In this document: positions 1-5,080 of the stretch, one piece after another
How positions within the stretch are numbered: position 1 is the stretch's first letter
Layout of the letters: the number at the start of each line of letters is the position of its first letter
Origin: an uncultured Lachnospiraceae bacterium
Lineage (GTDB): Bacteria > Bacillota > Clostridia > Lachnospirales > Lachnospiraceae
Length of the DNA: 5,080 nt
Reading direction: 5' to 3'
Assembly: GCA_945485625.1 (NCBI GenBank)
Contig: CALYSH010000135.1
Location: forward strand, 1 to 5,080
Program-made: the position numbers and the translations under genes
Notes under the pieces: generated by a model
What the model saw: the letters and a program-made list of their open reading frames with translations, nothing else
Databases searched by the model: none
What the model was told of the DNA's origin: nothing

Positions 1-520
1 GTATGACTGGATTGAAGAGGAAGGCTTCCGTGTTAAGAAATTCCGGGACAAAGCTGCTGTGATGGATGGTGTGTACAATGATCCTTTGCTGCAGGGTACC
101 AACGGTGTCCTGACCATGGGCTTTATCGTAACCATCATTCTCTGCGCGGTAGGTTATCTGATATATTGGATTATGTCCATCCGTTCCAGAGAAATGCTTT
201 TCGGTGTCCTTAGAGCCTGCGGTATGCACAAGGGAGAAGTATTCCAGATGCTGACGATTGAGCAGTTCTTCTCCGGTGTATTGTCCATTCTGGTGGGCAT
301 CGGCATCGGCGGACTGACCTCAAAGATGTTTGTCCCCATGCTGCAGAATGCATATGCGGCAGCGAACCAGATCCTTCCCATGCAGCTCATCACCGACCCG
401 GTGGATATGTACCGACTGTTCGGGGTCATTGCCGGCGTTATGGTATTGTGTCTGTTTACATTGATTCTTCTGGTATTTAAGATGAATGTATCCAAGGCTT
501 TGAAGCTTGGTGAAGAATAA
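1..520 (+). CDS. FtsX-like (MacB-type) ABC transporter permease, C-terminal part
   Basis: This is the 3' end of a gene that starts before the window; the first in-frame codon is at base 2, and 172 residues are visible before TAA at 518-520. The visible part begins with the end of an extracytoplasmic stretch. It then shows three hydrophobic segments, at about 104-181, 269-343 and 413-478. Between the first two lies the cytoplasmic loop typical of FtsX/MacB permeases: a charged RSREMLFGVLRACG segment followed by an E-Q pair (IEQFF) leading into the second helix. In this family that loop is the coupling region contacting the ATPase. The tail VSKALKLGEE matches the usual short cytoplasmic end. 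The family (MacB, LolCE, FtsX, BceB) moves peptides, lipoproteins or signals across or out of the membrane rather than importing sugars; the substrate here is unknown. Two ATPase genes follow at once, supporting a transporter operon. The ATG/GTG codons at 59-64 are internal, because the frame is open upstream to the window edge. Confidence 0.9.
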   Translation, partial: YDWIEEEGFRVKKFRDKAAVMDGVYNDPLLQGTNGVLTMGFIVTIILCAVGYLIYWIMSIRSREMLFGVLRACGMHKGEVFQMLTIEQFFSGVLSILVGIGIGGLTSKMFVPMLQNAYAAANQILPMQLITDPVDMYRLFGVIAGVMVLCLFTLILLVFKMNVSKALKLGEE

Positions 521-545
521 CCGTTAAAATAAGAAAGGAAAGAAT

Positions 546-1244
546 ATGAGCGATAGCATTATTACAATCAGTGGCGTAAACAGAATTTTTTCCTCTGCAA
601 GCGGTGATTTCCAGGCTTTAAAGGACATCAATGCGGAAATTCCCGGAGGAGTTCTTACTATATTAAAGGGACGCTCCGGTTCCGGTAAGACCACCCTGTT
701 AAATATTATCGGAGCGCTGGATACCCCCACCTCCGGAAGCGTGTTTATTCAGGGGCAGAACATTGGAAAGATGACCGAAAAGCAGAGAGAGAATTTAAGA
801 AGGGTTCAGATTGGATTTGTATTCCAGTCCGTATCCCTGATACCTTCCATGAATGCGTTTCAGAATGTAGAGTTCTCCATGCGTCTGGCAGGCATTAACA
901 AGGGCCGGGAGGAACGCGTAAGGGAGTGCCTTAAGATGGTGGGTCTGGGAAGCCGTATGAACCATATGCCGGCGGAGATGTCCGGTGGTGAGCAGCAGAG
1001 AGTTGCAATCGCAAGAGCCATTGCCCATCGTCCCAGCATTATTCTGGCGGATGAGCCCACGGCGGAGCTGGATTCCGCAATGGCAGCGGAGGTGACGCAG
1101 CTTTTCAAGGAAATGACCAGGAAGGAAAATGTCAGCATCGTCATGACTACTCATGATACGGGTCTGATGGATGCGGGCGATATGATTATTGAACTGGAAA
1201 ACGGACAACAGATAATTCGTCCGGAAACCTCCACTGTAATGTAG
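546..1244 (+). CDS. ABC transporter ATP-binding protein (MacB/LolD type)
   Basis: A 232-residue nucleotide-binding subunit that would power the adjacent FtsX-type permease from the cytoplasmic face. All ATPase motifs are visible: Walker A GRSGSGKTT at residues 42-50, Q-loop FVFQ at 91-94, signature MSGGEQQR at 145-152, Walker B IILADE at 165-170 with D169 and catalytic E170, D-loop region ending AELD at 173-176, and switch histidine H203 in TTHD. The length and the FVFQ and SGGEQQR wording fit the MacB/LolD/FtsE group, which partners with FtsX-like permeases. The D-loop reads AELD where many relatives have GNLD, a small deviation. The start is chosen because AAAGGA at 534-539 lies 6 bases before the ATG. 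The gene begins 25 bases after the permease stop and ends 16 bases before the next ATPase, so the three form one transcription unit. The family call is strong; the substrate is unknown. Confidence 0.93.
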   Translation: MSDSIITISGVNRIFSSASGDFQALKDINAEIPGGVLTILKGRSGSGKTTLLNIIGALDTPTSGSVFIQGQNIGKMTEKQRENLRRVQIGFVFQSVSLIPSMNAFQNVEFSMRLAGINKGREERVRECLKMVGLGSRMNHMPAEMSGGEQQRVAIARAIAHRPSIILADEPTAELDSAMAAEVTQLFKEMTRKENVSIVMTTHDTGLMDAGDMIIELENGQQIIRPETSTVM

Positions 1245-1260
1245 AAAGGCGGGCTGAAAA

Positions 1261-2142
1261 ATGGCAGAAAATATGATTCAGGCCGACGGCCTGGTAAAAA
1301 TCTACAAATCTAAGGAAACAGAGGTGCTGGCTCTCCAGGGACTGGACCTGACGGTGGAGACAGGAGAGCTGACCGCTCTCATCGGTAATTCCGGCAGCGG
1401 TAAATCCACCTTCTTAAATATGATCGGTGGTCTGGACAGACCCAGTGCCGGATCCCTTCTGGTAGGCGGCAAGAATTTGTTTACCATGACCGAAAAGGAC
1501 CTGGTGGAGTATAAGCGCAACACCGTAGGCTTCGTATGGCAGAACAACGGACGGAACCTCCTCCCCTATCTCTCCGCACTGGAAAACATTATGCTGCCCA
1601 TGCATTTGTCCAGCACAAAAAAGAAGAGAGAGAAGGCCATGGAGCTCATTGAGCTGGTTGGACTGGCACATAAGAAGAACAATCATTTAAACACTATGTC
1701 CGGTGGAGAACAGCAGCGAATTGCCATTGCCATTGCACTGGCCAATTCTCCAAAGCTTCTGCTGGCGGATGAGCCTACCGGAAGTGTGGATGCCAAGACT
1801 GCGGATTACATTTTCGATATTTTTACGGAGCTGAACAAAAACGGACAGACCATTCTGATCGTAACCCATGATGTGGCTCTGTCCAAAAAGGTAAAACGAG
1901 TGGTGGCAATCCGTGACGGAAAGATCAGCAGTGAGCGTATCCTGAAGGAAAGCTATGCGGACCGCCTGAAGGAGGTCACCATCGACTGGCGAAACGAGGA
2001 TACCCAGGAGGAGTACGTCATCCTGGACAAAGCAGGACGCGTTCAGATTCCCAAGGAGCTGCTGGCTGCCTTAAACCTGAAGGACAATAAGGCTAAGATT
2101 GAACTTCAGGATGGTAAGATTTTGATCAGTCCGCCCAAATAA
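1261..2142 (+). CDS. ABC transporter ATP-binding protein with C-terminal AbrB-like domain
   Basis: A 293-residue ATPase, about 60 residues longer than its neighbour. Residues 1-222 form a complete MacB/LolD-type nucleotide-binding domain: Walker A GNSGSGKST at 42-50, Q-loop FVWQ at 91-94, signature MSGGEQQR at 146-153, Walker B LLLADE at 166-171, D-loop GSVD at 174-177, and H203 in VTHD. Residues about 222-250 are a charged, probably helical linker. Residues about 251-293 resemble the swapped-hairpin fold of AbrB, SpoVT and MazE: a short strand (YVILD), the hallmark GRVQIPKEL turn, an LNL segment, then a strand pair ending DGKILISP. In that family the fold dimerises and often binds DNA; here it could instead pair two ATPases or sense a signal, which is inference. 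The gene starts 16 bases after the previous stop, with GAAAGG at 1244-1249 before the ATG. Two distinct, intact ATPases suggest either a heterodimeric motor or two permeases, one of them upstream of the window. Confidence 0.92.
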   Translation: MAENMIQADGLVKIYKSKETEVLALQGLDLTVETGELTALIGNSGSGKSTFLNMIGGLDRPSAGSLLVGGKNLFTMTEKDLVEYKRNTVGFVWQNNGRNLLPYLSALENIMLPMHLSSTKKKREKAMELIELVGLAHKKNNHLNTMSGGEQQRIAIAIALANSPKLLLADEPTGSVDAKTADYIFDIFTELNKNGQTILIVTHDVALSKKVKRVVAIRDGKISSERILKESYADRLKEVTIDWRNEDTQEEYVILDKAGRVQIPKELLAALNLKDNKAKIELQDGKILISPPK

Positions 2143-2174
2143 CTGTGCAAATATTGCGAAAATGGTATAAAGTG

Positions 2175-2230
2175 GAATGCCATAGTGTGTCATATTGCTA
2201 AAATATGCGCAATTTATGGCATTCTCTTTT
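2175..2230 (+). terminator. Possible intrinsic terminator after the ABC operon
   Basis: GAATGCCATA at 2175-2184 pairs perfectly with TATGGCATTC at 2215-2224, giving a 10-bp stem. Inside the large loop a second stem, CATATT (2191-2196) with AATATG (2202-2207), closes a 5-base loop. The outer stem is followed by TCTCTTTT at 2223-2230. It starts 32 bases after the ATPase stop codon, where a terminator would be expected. The stem has few G/C pairs, the loop is long and the T-run is broken by C, so it could be a weak terminator or an mRNA-stabilising hairpin. Confidence 0.5.
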
Positions 2231-2302
2231 GTATAAAGATGCGAAGGAATCACGGAAAAAGAAAAAACTGCACAATGAAAAGCCGCAGAAGCGGTGTTAA
2301 CG

Positions 2303-2352
2303 AAGCAATATGTTGAACAAATTAAGCAACAATTGAGAAGCAACATGAGCAA
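2303..2352 (+). repeat. Cluster of AAGCAA-like short direct repeats
   Basis: AAGCAA occurs at 2303-2308, 2324-2329 and 2338-2343, with a GAGCAA variant at 2347-2352. The last two full copies share the longer core AAGCAACA. Spacings are 21, 14 and 9 bases, not fully regular. The cluster lies just upstream of the candidate -10 box, where an activator would bind, but sequence this A-rich can produce such runs by chance. Confidence 0.3.
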
Positions 2353-2360
2353 ATAAAAGA

Positions 2361-2366
2361 TATAAT
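2361..2366 (+). promoter_or_regulatory. Candidate -10 box (TATAAT) for the solute-binding protein gene
   Basis: A perfect TATAAT lies 52 bases before the ATG of the solute-binding protein gene. It would place the transcription start near 2373 and give a leader of about 45 bases. No good -35 is present at 17-base spacing (the bases there read AAGCAA). The nearest TTGACA-like hexamer, TTGAGA at 2333-2338, is 22 bases away, which is too far. A promoter of this shape would be weak alone or depend on an activator. The A/T-rich context makes a chance match possible. Confidence 0.45.
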
Positions 2367-2376
2367 ACTCATTATA
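2361..2376. repeat. Perfect inverted repeat covering the -10 box
   Basis: TATAAT (2361-2366), spacer ACTC, then ATTATA (2371-2376): the arms are exact reverse complements, so a TATAAT also reads on the opposite strand. It could be a regulator's operator overlapping the promoter, or a by-product of low-complexity A/T sequence. Confidence 0.5.
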
Positions 2377-2379
2377 AAA

Positions 2380-2393
2380 AGAGAAGTATCTCT
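2380..2393. repeat. Small inverted repeat in the predicted leader
   Basis: AGAGA (2380-2384), loop AGTA, then TCTCT (2389-2393), followed by ATTTTTA. It lies just downstream of the presumed transcription start and about 15 bases before the Shine-Dalgarno. It could act as an operator half-site pair or a small leader hairpin. Five base pairs make a weak RNA structure. Confidence 0.4.
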
Positions 2394-2407
2394 ATTTTTA
2401 AAATACA

Positions 2408-2413
2408 GGGAGG
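2408..2413 (+). promoter_or_regulatory. Ribosome binding site fixing the solute-binding protein start
   Basis: GGGAGG lies 5 bases before the ATG at 2419. This strong Shine-Dalgarno, together with the Lys-rich then hydrophobic N-terminus that follows, settles the start codon. Confidence 0.85.
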
Positions 2414-2418
2414 CATTT

Positions 2419-5080
2419 ATGAAGGACTCTGTGAAGAAATTATTAATCACTGTAGGTGTTGTGGTGGTGTTCGTGGTTATCTGCTTAATCATGAATCTGA
2501 AGCCTGTCAAGACCTACGAAGAGAAGTACGCGGGCGTGGATCTGGAAGCGGACGTAGAGGGCGCTGTTCGACAGGGCACTTATACCAGATACCTTTATGC
2601 GCACAAAGACGCAAAAACCCCGGCTCAGGATGCTGAGATTGACTTGTTCAATTATCAGGCAGAGGGCGAAGTGAGCGTTCGCACCAATTATGAAGGAGAA
2701 GCCAGAGCACTCTTTACCGGTTCAGATTCCAAGGTTACCTGGAATGTGGAAGTAAAAGAAGCAGGCTTCTACAACATTTACATGGAATACCTGATTCCGG
2801 AATCCAGAGGCGTTGCTGCGGAGCGTACTTTCCAGATCAATGGAGAGCTTCCGTTTGAGGATGCAAAGAATATCGCGTTCAGCCGTATCTGGAAGGATGG
2901 CGCAGCCAAGAAGATTGATAACCAGGGCAATGAGATTCGTCCTACCCAGGTGGAGGTTTTCGATTGGCAGAAGGCGTACTGCAAGGATCCCATGGGCTAT
3001 GTAACCGAGCCTTACTGCTTCTATTTCGAGAAGGGTATGAATACCCTTACCCTGGAAGCGGAAAATGAGCCCATGATTTTAAGAAAGCTTGCCGTTACTG
3101 CTGTGAAGAAGGATCCTGCTTATGCAGAGTACATTGCAAAGCAGCCTGCAGTAAATGCATCTGCAACTGCATTGAACTACGATCAGATTGTTCAGGGTGA
3201 GGATTCCACTCTTCGTTCCGAGTCTTCCCTTTATGCAAAATATGATCGTTCTTCCCCTACCACCCAGCCCAACAGCGTAACCAAGACCATTCTGAATTAC
3301 GTTGGCGGTGAAGCATGGAGAACCTCCGGCCAGTGGATTGAGTGGAATATTAGTGTGCCCGAAGATGGCTTCTATAATATTACCATCAAGGGACGTCAGA
3401 ATTATTCCCGTGGTAGCGTATCCAGCCGTCTGCTTACCATTGACGGAGAGGTTCCTTTCGAGGAAGCAAAGGAAATCTCATTTGATTACAGAAACGATTG
3501 GGAATGCAAAACTCTTTCCGATGAAAATGGTGAGCCCTATAAGTTCTATCTGACTGCCGGTGAGCATACTCTTCGTCTGGAAGCTACTCTGGGCGGCATC
3601 GGACCGATCCTGGAGGATTTGGAGGACTGTACCTTCCGTCTGAACCAGATTTACAGAAAAATTCTGGTTTACACCGGTGCGACTCCCGATAAGTACAGAG
3701 ATTATGATGTTCATCTGGTATATCCTGAGGTAATTGAGGCTATGAAGCTGGAGTCCATGCGCCTTTACAAGGTGGTAGATGACATGGTGAAGTTCACCGG
3801 TCAGAAGGCAGACCAGATTGCAACTGCCCAGACCCTGGCGACCCAGCTGGAGAGATTTATTGCAAAGCCTGAGAAGATTACTACCGAGTTTACCAACTTT
3901 AAGGATAATATTACCGCTCTTGGAACAGCGTCCCTGGCTTTGAGCGAGACAAAGCTTGATATTGATTATGTAGAAATCAGCGGTCTGGATACCAAGGTGA
4001 AGAAAGCCAGAGCCAATATCCTGACCAGCACTTTTCATGAGCTAAAGTCCTTCGTTGCATCCTTTATTGTAGATTATGATGCGGTGGGTGATGTTTACGA
4101 AGGCAATGCGGAAGATGTAATTAAGGTGTGGATTCTGACCGGTCGTGATCAGGGTACCATCTTAAAGTCCATGGTGGATGACTCCTTTACTCCCAAGTCC
4201 GGCGTAAAGGTAAACGTGGAAATCGTTGCTCCCGAAGCAGTGCTTTCTGCGGTTATGGCAGGCAGAGGCCCCAATGTCATTCTTTCCATCGGTGGCGACC
4301 AGCCTGTGAACTATGCACTTCGTGGTTCTGCAGTAGACCTTACCGAGTTCCCTGATTATAAGGAAGTGTTTGCAAACTTTACAGAAAGCTCCTACGAACA
4401 GTACACCCTGGACGCAGGAGACGGACATAAGCAGATTTTCGGTGTTCCCGAGACACAGACCTTCAACGTAATGTTCTATCGTAAGGATATTATGGAAGAA
4501 CTTGGTCTGGAAGTACCCAATACCTGGAAGGAGCTGATCGAGATGTTCCCCACAATCCAGGGCAACAACATGATTATCGGTATCCCCAGTGCCGGTGGTT
4601 CCAGCTCCTCCGCCAACGGTAGTACCGCAATTCTTTCCAACAATGCGGACCTGAGTATGTACATCAGTCTTCTGTTCCAGTACGGCGGAGATATGTACAA
4701 TGAGAAGGGTACTAAGACCACCGTACATGAGGAAGCAGGAGTGGAAGCCTTCTCCGATTACGTGAAGTACTTTAATGATTACGGTATCCCCGTATTCTAC
4801 GACTTTGTCAGCCGTTTCCGTTCCGGTGAGATGCCCATCGGTATAGCAAGCTATGCAACCTATAATACTCTGATGGTATCCGCGCCTGAAATCCGTGGTC
4901 TGTGGGACTTCACTCTGATTCCCGGTACCGAGAAGGTGGATGAAAACGGCAACAAGTACATTGACCGTTCCAACTTCATCGCAGGTAGTGCTTCCATTAT
5001 GATTCCTACCGATGATGCAAAGGCTAAGCAGAACTCCTGGGAGTTCTTAAAGTGGTGGTCCTCCACCGATACCCAGGTTC
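2419..5080 (+). CDS. Membrane-anchored multidomain extracellular solute-binding protein of a sugar-type ABC importer, 3' end missing
   Basis: The frame stays open for 887 codons to the window edge. Typical family 1 (MalE/UgpB) binding proteins are 400-550 residues, so this is far longer. Residues 1-7 are charged and 8-27 form one hydrophobic segment followed by NLKP. There is no lipobox: C22 sits inside the helix without the usual small residue before it, so an uncleaved signal anchor is likelier than a lipoprotein. Residues about 79-227 and 254-420 are two related beta-sandwich modules resembling carbohydrate-binding (CBM6/35-like) domains, each with a W-N core, GFYNI, SRG and PFE-AK motifs. 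Residues about 435-550 look mostly helical. From about 567 (VIKVWILTGRDQ) the binding domain follows, with family hallmarks FNVMFYRKDIMEELGL (682-697), PNTWKEL (700-706) and a late SWEFLKWWSS (873-882). Probably about 50-100 residues are missing. It would capture a saccharide outside the membrane for MalF/MalG-type permeases, expected just downstream. The sugar is unknown; the CBM assignment is by pattern only. Confidence 0.88.
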   Translation, partial: MKDSVKKLLITVGVVVVFVVICLIMNLKPVKTYEEKYAGVDLEADVEGAVRQGTYTRYLYAHKDAKTPAQDAEIDLFNYQAEGEVSVRTNYEGEARALFTGSDSKVTWNVEVKEAGFYNIYMEYLIPESRGVAAERTFQINGELPFEDAKNIAFSRIWKDGAAKKIDNQGNEIRPTQVEVFDWQKAYCKDPMGYVTEPYCFYFEKGMNTLTLEAENEPMILRKLAVTAVKKDPAYAEYIAKQPAVNASATALNYDQIVQGEDSTLRSESSLYAKYDRSSPTTQPNSVTKTILNYVGGEAWRTSGQWIEWNISVPEDGFYNITIKGRQNYSRGSVSSRLLTIDGEVPFEEAKEISFDYRNDWECKTLSDENGEPYKFYLTAGEHTLRLEATLGGIGPILEDLEDCTFRLNQIYRKILVYTGATPDKYRDYDVHLVYPEVIEAMKLESMRLYKVVDDMVKFTGQKADQIATAQTLATQLERFIAKPEKITTEFTNFKDNITALGTASLALSETKLDIDYVEISGLDTKVKKARANILTSTFHELKSFVASFIVDYDAVGDVYEGNAEDVIKVWILTGRDQGTILKSMVDDSFTPKSGVKVNVEIVAPEAVLSAVMAGRGPNVILSIGGDQPVNYALRGSAVDLTEFPDYKEVFANFTESSYEQYTLDAGDGHKQIFGVPETQTFNVMFYRKDIMEELGLEVPNTWKELIEMFPTIQGNNMIIGIPSAGGSSSSANGSTAILSNNADLSMYISLLFQYGGDMYNEKGTKTTVHEEAGVEAFSDYVKYFNDYGIPVFYDFVSRFRSGEMPIGIASYATYNTLMVSAPEIRGLWDFTLIPGTEKVDENGNKYIDRSNFIAGSASIMIPTDDAKAKQNSWEFLKWWSSTDTQV
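2740..2880 (+). repeat. Internal protein duplication, copy 1
   Basis: Codes for residues 108-154 of the solute-binding protein. Without gaps it aligns to residues 309-355 at a constant offset of 201, with 23 of 47 residues identical by my count. Conserved points are W108-N109, GFYNI at 116-120, SRG at 129-131, and PFE at 145-147 with AK at 149-150. After it, this copy has about 26 extra residues before its closing T-L-x-L-E-A strand (209-214). Confidence 0.8.
3343..3483 (+). repeat. Internal protein duplication, copy 2
   Basis: Codes for residues 309-355, the partner of the copy at 108-154. It keeps W309-N310, GFYNI at 317-321, SRG at 330-332, and PFE at 346-348 with AK at 350-351. Its closing strand T-L-R-L-E-A is at 384-389. 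The DNA has diverged more than the protein, which points to an old duplication held by selection. Confidence 0.8.

Larger units (their letters stand above)
2143..2418. other. Intergenic region between ABC operon and solute-binding protein gene
   Basis: These 276 A/T-rich bases separate two transport units. They hold a nested stem-loop with a short T-rich tail (2175-2230), a small 4-bp hairpin CCGC/GCGG with loop AGAA (2283-2294), several AAGCAA-like units (2303-2352), a consensus -10 hexamer inside a perfect inverted repeat (2361-2376), and a second inverted repeat (2380-2393). I see no convincing gene here: the only ATG-initiated small frame of note (2239-2316, 25 codons) lacks a Shine-Dalgarno. 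The layout suggests termination of the upstream operon and fresh initiation for the downstream gene. Confidence 0.7.

Noticed and set aside
154..495. A 113-codon minus-strand frame opposite the permease.
   Set aside because: The + strand shows three membrane segments and the FtsX coupling loop, so the minus frame is a shadow.
2164..2171. TGG followed by TATAAA, resembling an extended -10 promoter.
   Set aside because: It sits just after the ATPase stop and upstream of the terminator-like stem. No -35 is present at suitable spacing, so a transcript would probably end at once.
2271..2301. A possible catabolite-repression (cre) operator near the AATGAAAAGCCGC sequence.
   Set aside because: The central CG is displaced and the second half does not match the consensus, so it does not meet even a loose cre pattern.
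2239..2316. A 25-codon + strand frame starting ATG in the intergenic gap, very basic.
   Set aside because: There is no Shine-Dalgarno before the ATG and no recognisable product; it is probably chance.
2482..2484. Cys codon 22 as a lipoprotein attachment site.
   Set aside because: The residues before it (V-V-I) lack the small residue required at -1, and the Cys lies inside the hydrophobic helix rather than at its end.
2071..2510. Two minus-strand frames (2071-2352 and 2322-2510) that span the intergenic gap.
   Set aside because: Both overlap the ends of well-supported + genes. Their hydrophobic look comes from reading A-rich DNA in reverse, and no clear ribosome binding site was seen for either.
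3478..4038. A 186-codon open frame on the minus strand.
   Set aside because: It lies wholly inside the solute-binding protein gene, and its translation has no recognisable domain. Antisense shadows of this length arise easily opposite a long gene with biased codon use.
4162..4728. A 188-codon open frame on the minus strand.
   Set aside because: It is antisense to the conserved binding domain, whose family motifs are clear on the + strand. The minus translation is Gly/Thr/His-rich with no family features.
1..5080. tRNA, rRNA, CRISPR arrays, insertion sequences or attachment sites.
   Set aside because: No cloverleaf-like sequence, regularly spaced repeats, transposase motifs or terminal inverted repeats were seen. 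Nearly all of the window is coding.

Overview
The window looks like part of a Clostridia chromosome, most likely Lachnospiraceae or a close relative. The reasons are moderate GC content, AGGAGG-like ribosome binding sites, A/T-rich intergenic DNA, and tightly packed ABC-transporter genes with a very large extracellular sugar-type binding protein. This assignment is inference from style and gene content; no taxonomic marker is present. All four supported genes are on the + strand.

Region 1 (1-2142) is the end of an operon for a MacB/LolD/FtsX-type ABC system. It holds the C-terminal part of an FtsX-like permease (to 520), an ATP-binding protein (546-1244), and a second ATP-binding protein (1261-2142). 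The gaps are only 25 and 16 bases, so the three genes are very probably co-transcribed. Both ATPases have complete catalytic motifs. The second carries about 70 extra C-terminal residues ending in what looks like an AbrB/SpoVT/MazE-type swapped-hairpin domain, an unusual fusion.

Region 2 (2143-2418) is a 276-base A/T-rich gap. It holds a nested stem-loop followed by a short T-rich run (possible terminator of the ABC operon). A consensus TATAAT forms one arm of a perfect inverted repeat, and a second small inverted repeat lies just downstream. A strong Shine-Dalgarno follows. This reads as an operon boundary with a new, possibly regulated, promoter.

Region 3 (2419-5080, running off the window) is one open frame of 887 codons. 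It encodes an N-terminally membrane-anchored, multidomain extracellular solute-binding protein. Its order is a signal anchor, two tandem beta-sandwich carbohydrate-binding-like modules (an internal duplication of about 201 residues), a mostly helical spacer, and a MalE/UgpB-type family 1 solute-binding domain. It was probably followed by MalF/MalG-type permease genes outside the window. The likely roles are sugar or glycan capture and import for region 3, and export or envelope-directed transport for region 1. Whether the two systems work together cannot be decided from this window.

No RNA gene, CRISPR array, insertion sequence or attachment site was seen.
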